Of a stretch of DNA of 59,909 nucleotides, positions 16,901 through 24,401 are shown piece after piece. Made by a program: the position numbers and the translations under genes. The first letter of the stretch is position 1. Every line of letters starts with the position of its first letter. The DNA comes from CAYTLW01 sp964438735. GTDB taxonomy: Bacteria; Myxococcota_A; UBA9042. The DNA lies in NCBI GenBank assembly GCA_964438735.1, contig CAYTLW010000036.1, positions 1-59,909 on the forward strand. Reading direction: 5' to 3'. Below the pieces are notes generated by a model. It had not been told where the DNA came from and made no database searches. It saw nothing but the letters and a program-made list of their open reading frames with translations.

Positions 16901-18848
16901 CGGGCGGCGTGCAGGTGACGTTCATCTTGCCCGGCGAGCCCAGGTCTGGGTCTGCGATCTGCAGCCAGCCAGTGGTGGCGTCGCACCAGTTATTGCCGTT
17001 GTCGTTGAGGTTGGAGGCGTAGTACTTGGTGTCCAGCTGCAGCGATACGCCCGTCTTTGGTGCCGGCTTGGCGCCGCCGTAGGTCACCTTGTCGATGAGC
17101 TGGCCGTTGTTGATCAGCTCGATGCTGTCGGCCGCGGCGTCGAGCTTGATGTCCGGCTTGTTGGCGGTCTGCCAGGCGTAGTCGACCGGCACCTTGCCAT
17201 TCCAGAGCTTGGACTTGGTATCGCCGAGCACCAGCGTCTGGCCGTTGTTGATCTCCAGGCCCTGGATGGTGTGCATGAAGCCCTTGGAGGTCTGGATGGT
17301 CCAGCCGGTCAAGGTGATCTTCTGCGGATCCTTGGAGTGGATCTCGATCCAGCTGCCCAGGGGCACCTGGTTGGTATGGGAGAAGATCTCGGTGATGAAC
17401 ACCTGCGCCGGGATGATCGGCTTGATCTTGCACGCCTCGCAGCCGTCATTGAGCTTGGTATTGGCGTCGTCGCACTCCTCGCCCTTGTCGGCCTCGCCGT
17501 CGCCGCACTCCTGCTTGTCGCAGGCGTCGCCGCCCTTGTCGCAGGCGCCGCCCTGGAAGCCGGGGTCGAAGCACGCGTTGGGGTCGGCGGTGTTCTCCTG
17601 CTGCTTGTTGGGCACGGTCTTGCAGTTGTCGCAGGCGTCGCCGACGCCATCCTTGTCGGTGTCCGCCTGGTCGAGGTTGGCCTCGTTGATGCAGTTATCC
17701 TTGCTGTCCGGCACGCCATCCTTGTCGGCATCGGGCGGCTTGGGGCAGTTGGGGTTGACCTTGCCGGGCGAACCGTAGTCGCCGGTCGGCTGGCCGGTCT
17801 GCGGATCGGCGGCCCACTGCGCGGTGGCCAGGCACCACACCGGGATACCCAGCGGAGTCTGCCACCCCTTCTTCTTCTGGGCGGTGAGCTCGTCGGCGGA
17901 CAGGTTCGCCGCCTTGCCGTCGAGCTCGATCATCGGCCACTCGGTGTACTTCTTGGTCGGATCGGCCACCGGGAAGGTCCACTTCACCTCGTCGAGGATG
18001 CCGCCCACGGACGTCTTGAGGATGATGGCGTCGGTCAGGTTGCCGAGCAGGAAGTTGTTATAGACGTAGTCCACCTTGACGTTGCCGTTCTTGAGCGGGT
18101 CGGCGCTCGGACCCAGGACCATGACGCCCTTGGGCGGGATGAACAGGGTGTCGCCGCCGATCTTGTGCACGTCGACCACGCCGTCGGCGATCAGCAGATC
18201 GCCCAGGGGCACGCACTTGTCGGTGGTGTTGTAGATCTCGAACCACTCGCCGAACTGGTCGGTGGTGGCTTTGGGGTTGATCAGGATCTCCGAGACCAAC
18301 AGCGTGCCGGGAGCGGTCGCGGGATCGAGCTTGCCGGTCATGCCCGCGCAGTTGGTCGGCGGCTTGACGACGTCGGGCTCTTTCTTGGTGTCGGGGATGT
18401 CCGGCCCGGCGTCGGGGATGTCGGGCTCAACGACCGTATCTCCGGAATCCGGATCGACGACCGTGTCCGGCAACTCGGGATTGTCATCGGCGTCCGGCAC
18501 ATCGGGATCGTCGACGACTTCGGGGTTGTCGGGGCCGCCGTCGACCACGTCCTTCACCTCGACGACATCAGGCGTCGTGGCGGTGTCCTTGGGCGTGGTG
18601 CCCTGGTCCGGCTTGGCGCCGTCGTCGGGCGTACCGGTGTTGGTGTCGACCGGCTTTCCGTTATCGGGCGTGCTGACGGAGTCCCAGTCGAACGGCTCGT
18701 TCGTGTCGGTCGCGGCCACCGGGTCATCGGCACAGCCAGGGCTGAACAGCAGGCTCGCCAGGGCGAGCAGGGCTGCTGCGCCTGGCGATCGGCGGGTACG
18801 CCGGGGGGCGCCATGTGGGTGGGTCGGGTGGGGGTTGATCGCCATCAT
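13992..18848 (-). CDS. Giant surface lipoprotein: lamin-tail, thrombospondin-3, DUF4215 Cys repeats, LamG-like insert
   Basis: About 1618 residues from ATG 18848, which has GGAG six bases upstream. The signal peptide ends LLFSPGC (lipobox-like), then a Pro/Asp/Thr-rich stalk (about 45-165). Domain order: lamin-tail 1 (about 180-366), TSP3 calcium repeats (372-420), Cys repeat CGDG...CDDAN (447-477), lamin-tail 2 (482-646), TSP3 (649-733), Cys repeat (735-763), lamin-tail 3 (770-954), Cys repeat (993-1023), first half of lamin-tail 4 (1031-1076), Cys repeat (1135-1164), LamG-like beta-sandwich (about 1180-1400), then the remaining half of lamin-tail 4 (about 1448-1618, ending GTPGRVN). Likely a calcium-stabilised cell-surface protein. 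Function unknown. Confidence 0.88.
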   Translation of the reverse strand: MMAINPHPTHPHGAPRRTRRSPGAAALLALASLLFSPGCADDPVAATDTNEPFDWDSVSTPDNGKPVDTNTGTPDDGAKPDQGTTPKDTATTPDVVEVKDVVDGGPDNPEVVDDPDVPDADDNPELPDTVVDPDSGDTVVEPDIPDAGPDIPDTKKEPDVVKPPTNCAGMTGKLDPATAPGTLLVSEILINPKATTDQFGEWFEIYNTTDKCVPLGDLLIADGVVDVHKIGGDTLFIPPKGVMVLGPSADPLKNGNVKVDYVYNNFLLGNLTDAIILKTSVGGILDEVKWTFPVADPTKKYTEWPMIELDGKAANLSADELTAQKKKGWQTPLGIPVWCLATAQWAADPQTGQPTGDYGSPGKVNPNCPKPPDADKDGVPDSKDNCINEANLDQADTDKDGVGDACDNCKTVPNKQQENTADPNACFDPGFQGGACDKGGDACDKQECGDGEADKGEECDDANTKLNDGCEACKIKPIIPAQVFITEIFSHTNQVPLGSWIEIHSKDPQKITLTGWTIQTSKGFMHTIQGLEINNGQTLVLGDTKSKLWNGKVPVDYAWQTANKPDIKLDAAADSIELINNGQLIDKVTYGGAKPAPKTGVSLQLDTKYYASNLNDNGNNWCDATTGWLQIADPDLGSPGKMNVTCTPPDGDKDKDGVKNGVDNCIYKANPQQEDGDNDGTGDACDNCKTKFNQDQADGDGDGFGDACDNCPKAPNPLQEDSNKNGFGNKCDSPKCGDGQLDLYEECDDGNKVNCDGCTAVCHKESTAAGQLLVTEIMVAPAKVKDAAGEWFEVYNNTGGQIDLNGWTIKDKGFNSHLISAPKPVVVPAGAYAVLAANGDELTNGGLSKAKTNLVYAYGAKNFQLSNLVDSVILECNGKVIDEVSYWLKGALCEKENDPPGCATNGFEACKGKSQNLEPAKTNFTDNDKADNWCCAKAAYGLGDFGSPGKGNPSCINPCINQATKQPKPDKTPCDPTGKKYWCIKGECVDQPKCGDGEINQANEQCDDGNHIKGDGCSPTCTIEEKPQDPGTLIISEMMINPDANASNSDTGEWFEVYNPTDKAISLLGWTIADEPRACELNKSKACNFDDDCKVCQMQGFQCLMKDGKPVIKSDFGKCLLNAAIKADKYTFKAKCGDGRTSGNEECDDGNTLGGDGCSNTCTVEGTCSSLSMGGTGANVGIVKLVGGKTQKLPFGEHLLIHGWFLLEAAATVGLCDDGKGKKVGCSHLFSYGLADEYHVAVRSMDNKLWLEAGTAAKLTLQELGPVTLNKWTHIAILARRDFDPIKMKNTAADPYLGRLFGFVNGEPKAEVTRSDWPWHPPKTAKGCNAGASKVTLGGQGLGGQVVNPMKGRVARFHVTDVPHMALPFGPQAVWGGAWKGGTFNGNIIRLPLNEGAGSSLKDKANNSIIAGNSGGVWASPAGGNPSGPYCMQGGKLLAETAPIKAGANAFVIKPFGRAVIMSTYDKVHRNGIDGIVTFADDLSGGFFSLDNNPDAILLLNPAGKEIDRVAYNADQKWKWSVGVSAMLKPGGCHHTKENDKSDCWSTAALMCSYGLNLGSLLNSPKGCSDKYACFADSICSSAPSPGIVCAKGPAACGAPSCCVLPDRGTPGRVNTCP

Positions 18849-18982
18849 GGAGGACTCCAACGCCTGAAAACGGCCGCCATACAGTACGGTAGCCTGGGGG
18901 CCTTCGCAAGAAGGTGGCCCATCTCGGGCCGGCGCCCGATTCCAGCGCAGCGAGCCACCTGAGGGGGCCGGCCAGGGGGCGC

Positions 18983-20443
18983 TCAGGCCCCTTGCGGTCG
19001 CTGGCCGAGAGAGACCACGTCTGGCTCGCTGCGGGAGACGCAGGCCAGGGCCGCGGTCGTATGGCTGGATTGGACTTCAGCGTGCTCTTCGGCCCGTGCT
19101 GCGTGAACCGACAGGGCGTCGGCCAGGAGCACCCGCCGCGCCAGGCTGGCCAGGCCCGCGTCCACGTGGCCCAGGGCGACCTGCAGCGGCAGATCGTTGG
19201 CCACCACGTCGACCAGGTGCCGGCGCGCGTCGTCGCTGGCGGCCATGGCGCCGCGCGGTGCCAGGGCCCGGCCGGCCAGCAGCGCCTCGAAGGCGTCGGC
19301 CAGCAGGCGCAGGCGGCGGGCATCGGCCGGGCTCGATTGGGTCAAGGCCTCGGCGCGCTCGAGCAGCTCCTGCCTGTGGCCCTGCACCGCGTCGCTCTCG
19401 AAAGGCAGCGCGTCGGGCTTGCGCAGGGCGTCGACCAGTCCCGTGGTGGCGGGCTGCCAGGCGATCTCAGGGCCCTCGGCCAGGGCGCCCTGCACCTCCA
19501 CCAGGCGTTGCTCGAAGCGCTCCAACACCGCCGCCAGCCAGCCGCGCGCATCGCCCGGATGTTGCGTCTGCAAGGCCAGCAGCTCGTCGGCCAGCTGCCA
19601 CCAGTCGCCCGCGGAGACGGGGACCCCGGCGGCCAGCTCGATGGGAATAGCGACCGCGGGCGCGGCCGCACCTTCGGCCAGCAGCGCGCGCACCTCGTCG
19701 GCGCGATCCGGCCAGTCGCCGGCGGCCTCTCGAGCGCGATCGTAGCCGGCACATGCCAACAGCAGGGAGACGTGCACGCCGCGCGGCGAGCGGTGGAAGC
19801 GGAGCGGAAACTGGCGGCAGGGTACCGGCTTGGTGGCCATGCCATGTTCGGCGTGGATGTCGCAGAGCTGGTCGTCGCCCTGGGCCACGCAGCGGCCCTC
19901 GATGCGGGCCATGCCGGTGTGCTCCACGCCGCGGAATGTCATGCTCTCCAGGGCCAGATCGCCGCTGCCGACCCGGCTGCGTCCGCCCATCTTCAGGCCG
20001 CTGACGCGCACCCGATCGGCGTCGGTCATGGGGCCGAGAAACGACGCGCTGCAACAGGCGCCGGTGGCCACGCAGCCGTGGCGCGGTGGATCGACGCCCG
20101 GCGGCCAGTTCAACTCGGCCTGCGCGGCGTGTGTTCCCAGCTCCTGCCGCCAGCGCTCGTGTTCATCTTGCAGGGCCACCCGTCGTCGCGCCCGTTCGCC
20201 GGCCAGCAGGTACAGGCGCGCCAGGCCGCTCAGGCGACGAGCCGCCTCTGCGGACGACAGCGACAGGCGCTTGCCCAGGTCGGCCACCGTGGCCCCGCGC
20301 GGCCGGGCCAGCAACTGCGCCACCCGGCGATCCACATCGCCCAGGCGCAGCGCCCGCTTGAGCTGGCGATCTTTGACCAGCCAGCGACCGGAGGCGTCAC
20401 GCCCGATCAGCAGCGCGCCGCGCAGCCGATAACGTTGGACCAT
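18983..20443 (-). CDS. YkgJ-family Cys-cluster protein with PqqD-like N-terminal domain
   Basis: 486 residues from ATG 20443. Residues about 1-85 have the shape of a PqqD/RRE-like winged helix (LGDVDRRVAQLLA...TVADLGKRL...LARLYLLAGE). Residues 120-215 carry a YkgJ/UPF0153-type zinc/iron Cys cluster: C124, C130-C131, C185, C194 and C209 within CVATGACC, GRCVAQGDDQLCDIH and VPCRQFP. The C-terminal 250 residues are helical and unassigned. The family includes flagellin N-methylase-like proteins and uncharacterised metal-cluster proteins; the activity here is unknown. It starts 25 bp after pspA, so it is in the same operon. Confidence 0.75.
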   Translation of the reverse strand: MVQRYRLRGALLIGRDASGRWLVKDRQLKRALRLGDVDRRVAQLLARPRGATVADLGKRLSLSSAEAARRLSGLARLYLLAGERARRRVALQDEHERWRQELGTHAAQAELNWPPGVDPPRHGCVATGACCSASFLGPMTDADRVRVSGLKMGGRSRVGSGDLALESMTFRGVEHTGMARIEGRCVAQGDDQLCDIHAEHGMATKPVPCRQFPLRFHRSPRGVHVSLLLACAGYDRAREAAGDWPDRADEVRALLAEGAAAPAVAIPIELAAGVPVSAGDWWQLADELLALQTQHPGDARGWLAAVLERFEQRLVEVQGALAEGPEIAWQPATTGLVDALRKPDALPFESDAVQGHRQELLERAEALTQSSPADARRLRLLADAFEALLAGRALAPRGAMAASDDARRHLVDVVANDLPLQVALGHVDAGLASLARRVLLADALSVHAARAEEHAEVQSSHTTAALACVSRSEPDVVSLGQRPQGA

Positions 20444-20468
20444 GAGTGATTTGTCTGGGTCTGGGGGC

Positions 20469-21233
20469 TCAGGCGCCGACCTTGTCGTCTTCCGAGACGC
20501 CGATATCCGGCACCGGGAAGGCGTCCTCGACGCCCAGCGCGGCCGGCTCCTTGACCTGCGGCAGCATCCCCATCTTGGCCTTGAGCGCGGACAGGGCGTC
20601 GTCGGTGCCGGTTTCCACCTCGAGGGCGGCGAACTTGGCCTCCAGATCGTCACCGGCCAGCTCGCCGGCCAGGTCTGCGCTGGCCTCGGCTTCGGCTTCG
20701 GTCTGCTCGACCTTCTCGGTCATGCGCGAGAAGGCGTCGAAGGCGGAGTTGTCGTTCATGCCGCCCATGGTCGACTGGATCGTCTTCTGGGCCTCGGCTC
20801 GCTTGGCCCGGGCGATGAGCAGATCCTTCTTGCGCTTGGCCTCGCCGATCTTGTTATTGAGCTGGTGCAACGAGGCGCGTAGCTGCTCGGTGGCGGTCTT
20901 CTGCTGGGTCCACTGCTGCTGCCACTGGGTCGACTGGGTGGCCGCTTCCTGCTGGCGGCTCAGGGCCTCGCGGGCCAGCCCTTCGTCGCCCTTGCTCAGG
21001 GCGAGCATGGCCTTCTTCTCCCAGTTGGCGGCGTCGGTCTCCGCCTTCTTGTAGCGCGCTGCCAGGCGCTTCTCGTCGGCGATCGCCACGGCGACCTGCT
21101 TCTTGGCGGCGATGAACTGCTCGCGCATGTCGATCAGCAGCTGGTTGAGGATCTTCTCGGGATCCTCGGACTTGCTGATCATCGCGTTGACGTTGGACCG
21201 CATCAGCAGGCCGATTCGATCGAAGAGTCCCAT
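20469..21233 (-). CDS. pspA: PspA/IM30-family membrane-stress ESCRT-III-like protein
   Basis: 254 residues. The start MGLFDRIGLLMRSNVNAMI is the amphipathic membrane-binding helix of PspA/Vipp1 proteins, followed by a long coiled coil (about 25-190) with the typical LNQLLIDMREQFIAAKKQVA segment. Such proteins polymerise on damaged inner membrane and protect the proton-motive force. AGGAG precedes the ATG. It is middle gene of YbjN-like / pspA / ykgJ-like. No pspF, pspB or pspC is present, so control differs from enterobacteria. Confidence 0.92.
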   Translation of the reverse strand: MGLFDRIGLLMRSNVNAMISKSEDPEKILNQLLIDMREQFIAAKKQVAVAIADEKRLAARYKKAETDAANWEKKAMLALSKGDEGLAREALSRQQEAATQSTQWQQQWTQQKTATEQLRASLHQLNNKIGEAKRKKDLLIARAKRAEAQKTIQSTMGGMNDNSAFDAFSRMTEKVEQTEAEAEASADLAGELAGDDLEAKFAALEVETGTDDALSALKAKMGMLPQVKEPAALGVEDAFPVPDIGVSEDDKVGA

Positions 21234-21285
21234 CTGATTGCTCCTTGGGCCGGGGAAGGGGCGCCGCGGCGCCCGCGCGCGGGGT

Positions 21286-21702
21286 TCAGGCGGCGAGGCC
21301 GCCGGGTTGGGAGAGCAGCTCCGCGAGCGCGTCGTGATGCTCGACGATGGCCAGGGTCAGCGAGTCGACCGAGGCCAGGAACTCGTTCTCGTCCAGGTTC
21401 TCGGACTGCAGCACTTCGACCACCACCACGGCGGAATCCTCGAGCGCATAGGCGCCCTGCACCATGTCGGTCGCGTTGAGCTGCAGCATCTTGCGGAAGA
21501 GCGCCGCCTCGCCGGCCGCCGGCAGGTCCGGCAGATCGAAGAGCTTGCAGCGGAAGATCACCAGCGGGTCCGTATGCTGGACGATGATCTGGGCTCCGCC
21601 CCACGACTCGTCGTGTAGGATCCAGGTGCCAGGCGCCGCCTCGTCGGCGTTGATGTCGCTGGCGATGATGAAGCGTTCGATGTCCTCGTGGGTTCTCGCC
21701 AT
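21286..21702 (-). CDS. YbjN / CesT-like chaperone-fold protein, first gene of the pspA operon
   Basis: 138 residues from ATG 21702 with AGGAG upstream; an upstream extension in the same frame has no domain and was dropped. The pattern (GTWILHDESWGGAQIIVQHTD, KMLQLNATDMVQGAYAL, LDENEFLASVDSLTLAIVEHHDALAELL) fits the YbjN/type III chaperone-like alpha/beta fold, small acidic proteins that bind partner proteins. It precedes pspA by 52 bp, so it may modulate or chaperone PspA; that link is inferred from position only. Confidence 0.65.
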   Translation of the reverse strand: MARTHEDIERFIIASDINADEAAPGTWILHDESWGGAQIIVQHTDPLVIFRCKLFDLPDLPAAGEAALFRKMLQLNATDMVQGAYALEDSAVVVVEVLQSENLDENEFLASVDSLTLAIVEHHDALAELLSQPGGLAA

Positions 21703-21938
21703 GGTCGGCTGCTCCTTGTCGCGGCCGCCGGGGGCCAGCCTGATGGTCCTTTCCTTGGCTGTCGCCGGGGTCGATTCCGGTGTCGGAGCGTAGCGCTGAG
21801 CCAGCGACCGGTCAACGCGAGGCGGGCCCCTTTGTCGCCCCGTCCCCCATCGCCCTTGGGCAGAATCCGCCTGCGCGCTACCCTGAGCCCACCTCCGGGC
21901 CGCGAACCGTCGCGGCGACGGACCGGCTGGGAGACCGC

Positions 21939-22880
21939 ATGGAAGGCAAGATGACATTCGATCCGACGGCATCGAAGGCAGTGTGGATGGCCGCTCTGTG
22001 GCTGGCGGCGCTGGCCGGCTGTGGCGACAAGACCTCCGACGCCGCTGCGATCGCCAAGGCCCCGGCGGGGACCACCCAGGCGGCACCCGCACAGGCCCAC
22101 AAGCCGCTGGCCGGTCCGCGCGTACCGTTGGCAAAGATCCTGACCGGCGTCGAGCAGGAGATCGTCGCCATGGAGAACATCCTCCAGCAGCGGTCCAAAG
22201 CCGCCAGCGCCCTGGGCCGCATGAACGGCGCCTTCCAGCGTCGGGGGTACTTCCGCCGGGTGCCCTCGCGTCCGGCGTTGGACGGTCTGCGCGCAGACCT
22301 GGGGCGGCTGGCCAGGTCCATGGACGTGCGCCTGGCCCGAATCGACGCCACGCCCGACAAGCCTCGACCCATCGACCAGACGCTGCACCAGCCGGGCGTG
22401 CGCTGGGAACCGGCCCTGAAGGACCTCCGCGGCGTGGTGCACCTGACCATGGATCTGGCCGGGGCTCCCGATCGCGTCGCTGGCTTCATCAATCGCCTGC
22501 CGCACACGGTCGAGCGCATGGTGCTGATCATCAGCGAGGAGACCATCCCCGGCGGCATCCGCCTCTACGGCGAGGCCTACTACGAGCACCCCCATGAGCC
22601 GCCAGGCGTGGACCTGCGCTGGCCAGGCTTGCAGGAGCGCCTGCTGGCCGCTGGCTGGGAACCTGGCGATCCCGCCCTGACCAAGGACCCGACCATGGCG
22701 CGTCTGAAGAAGGCGGTCGCCCGTGGCCGCGCCATGGCGCCAGACGCCCGCGCCGCCCTCAAGGTCGTCTCGGACTTCCCCCGCTGGCTGCTCCGCGAGG
22801 CCTTCTTCGAGGAGCGCTCCATGCGCGTGGCGTCCGTGCGCGGCGAGATCCTGCTCGGCACCACCTTGCCCGGTCAGTAA
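21939..22880 (+). CDS. Lipoprotein with possible PilO-like domain
   Basis: 313 residues from ATG 21939 (GGGAG upstream; a second ATG at 21951 is also possible). The signal peptide ends WLAALAGCGDK, a canonical lipobox. Residues about 50-100 form a helical or coiled-coil stretch. About 150-200 has the pattern VVHLTMDLAGAPDRVAGFINRLPHTVERMVLIISEE, which resembles the ferredoxin-like half of type IV pilus PilO proteins. No pilMNPQ genes are adjacent, so this is only a structural suggestion. It is divergent from the pspA operon, with 236 bp of shared upstream region. Confidence 0.6.
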   Translation: MEGKMTFDPTASKAVWMAALWLAALAGCGDKTSDAAAIAKAPAGTTQAAPAQAHKPLAGPRVPLAKILTGVEQEIVAMENILQQRSKAASALGRMNGAFQRRGYFRRVPSRPALDGLRADLGRLARSMDVRLARIDATPDKPRPIDQTLHQPGVRWEPALKDLRGVVHLTMDLAGAPDRVAGFINRLPHTVERMVLIISEETIPGGIRLYGEAYYEHPHEPPGVDLRWPGLQERLLAAGWEPGDPALTKDPTMARLKKAVARGRAMAPDARAALKVVSDFPRWLLREAFFEERSMRVASVRGEILLGTTLPGQ

Positions 22881-22891
22881 CGCGGTGATCC

Positions 22892-23058
22892 AGGAGCTTG
22901 ATTCGCTAAGGAGGTTCTGCCGATGGTCGTCGAGGTGCAAGGCAGGTGTGTTCTGCAAGCCGCAGGACTGGCCGTAGTCAATTCAAGGTCTTGCAGGGCC
23001 CGCATGCCGCCGCCAGATCGGCGGCCAACGGCGGGACCGTAGTGTGAATCAAGCTCCT
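22892..23058. repeat. 167-bp segment bounded by 13-bp perfect inverted repeats
   Basis: AGGAGCTTGATTC (22892-22904) and its reverse complement GAATCAAGCTCCT (23046-23058) flank 141 bp of non-coding sequence between two convergent genes. The right arm overlaps the stop codon of the PEGA gene. Inside is GCCGCC-AGATC-GGCGGC (23009-23025). No target-site duplication and no open frame are visible. It could be a small non-autonomous element or a bidirectional transcription-end structure. Confidence 0.5.
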
Positions 23059-24292
23059 AGAACTTGATGATCAGCCCGCCGGTACCAGGCGGATGCTTCG
23101 GCGGTGTCGGGTCGGTATCGGTCAGAAGATAGTACGCCGCCACAGAACCCACGGCCGCGCCACCGACGATGCCCCAGAACCACCACTTGCCGAACACAGT
23201 CTCAGTGCGCACCTGCGGCCCTTCCGCTCCCACGGGCAGGTCGGGCGCCTTGAAAAGTTCGGTGATCAGCGCCTCGATGGCCTTCTTGTCGCGCCGCATC
23301 CAGGTCATTTTGCGGGTCAGCCGCTTGACCACCTGGCGGCCGCTGAGGTTGGCCAGGGCGAGCTGCACGGTCATCGCCTCGCGGGTGCCCGAGGTGCGCA
23401 GGAAGACGGCCCGACTGGCGTTGAGCAGGCCCTGGGCCTCGCTGAGATCGTTGCCCTCCACGGCGCCGTCGAAGACCTCGTCGAGGCGCTCGCGAATCGA
23501 GGCGTAGGCAGGCACGCGACGGGCCGTCTTGAGCTCGAAGCCGACCGTGTTGCCGGTCTTCATCTGCACGACCTTGCCCTGGCGGCCGAAGCCCTGCTTG
23601 TTGATGCGGATGAACTGCGAGCCCGTGAAGCGCTTGACGAAAGTGGGGGTCAAGCCGAAGTAGGTGCCGTTGACCCAGACCTCGGCGTGGGCCGGTTTGG
23701 ACGTGATCTCGTAGCTGACCATGCCGCGGTTGAAGACCTCGGTGCGCGCGCTCTCCCACGCGGCGGCCACCTTGGCGCCATAAGGCTCCAGGGTCGCCTG
23801 GGCCTTGAGCTTGGGCTTGAACTCGCAGGCTCGCACGAAGGCCTTGTGGGCAGCTTTCGGTTCGCCACTGAGCAAAAGCGCCGCGCCGTGCAGGAGCATC
23901 ACCCGGCTGACCATGGACTGGTCGGGCACGTGGGAGAACGAGATCGACAGGTTGGTCACCGCGGTCTCCAGCTCCTCGGCGGCGTCTTCGTACTCCTTGA
24001 CCTTCATCCGGTTGAGCGCCGAACGCAGCAGGCCCTTGGCGCTGCGCGCGTTGCTGACGTGCTGATCTTCGCCGCCCACATTCAGCGTCTCGTTGACGTC
24101 CCGATAGCGCAGCTTGGGGTTGCGCCGGATGGCCCGGGCCACGTCGTGGGCGATCTCGCCCTGGGCGGCGCCATCGACGCTCATGTCGATCATGGTGACG
24201 ACCATCGGCTCGTCGGCGCCTGCATGCAGCGGCGCGAGCAGACCAACAGCGACGAACGCGATGGTCAGGCGATGGGAGAGGCGGCCACTCAT
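23057..24292 (-). CDS. Secreted PEGA-domain protein with C-terminal membrane helix
   Basis: 411 residues from ATG 24292, preceded by AGGAGG. N-terminal Sec signal (about 1-25, ending HAGADEP). Residues about 65-150 are helical and TPR-like (LLRSALNRMKVKEYEDAAEELETAV). A PEGA beta-sandwich follows at about 185-240 (YEITSKPAHAEVWVNGTYFG...INKQGFG). A C-terminal transmembrane helix (WWFWGIVGGAAVGSVAAYYL) comes just before a Pro/Gly tail. PEGA domains are carried by surface or envelope proteins in myxobacteria. It lies 109 bp downstream of the phospholipase-D-like gene. Function unknown. Confidence 0.75.
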   Translation of the reverse strand: MSGRLSHRLTIAFVAVGLLAPLHAGADEPMVVTMIDMSVDGAAQGEIAHDVARAIRRNPKLRYRDVNETLNVGGEDQHVSNARSAKGLLRSALNRMKVKEYEDAAEELETAVTNLSISFSHVPDQSMVSRVMLLHGAALLLSGEPKAAHKAFVRACEFKPKLKAQATLEPYGAKVAAAWESARTEVFNRGMVSYEITSKPAHAEVWVNGTYFGLTPTFVKRFTGSQFIRINKQGFGRQGKVVQMKTGNTVGFELKTARRVPAYASIRERLDEVFDGAVEGNDLSEAQGLLNASRAVFLRTSGTREAMTVQLALANLSGRQVVKRLTRKMTWMRRDKKAIEALITELFKAPDLPVGAEGPQVRTETVFGKWWFWGIVGGAAVGSVAAYYLLTDTDPTPPKHPPGTGGLIIKF

Positions 24293-24401
24293 AGACCCTC
24301 CTGTGGTCCGATTGAGCCGGCGATCCCAGACACCTCGAAGCGGAACCACCGCGCCGAGGGTACCGCGCCTGCGCCGGCTGTCCATGTCCCTGCCCAGTCG
24401 G

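Noticed and set aside
13854..18962. Long rightward frames (751 and 854 codons) opposite the lamin-tail gene
   Set aside because: Hydrophobic Val/Ala/Leu/Gly-rich translations without motifs. The minus strand encodes clear TSP3, lamin-tail and Cys repeats.
23009..23025. GCCGCC-AGATC-GGCGGC hairpin between convergent genes as a terminator
   Set aside because: The stem is only 6 bp and no T-run follows in either direction.
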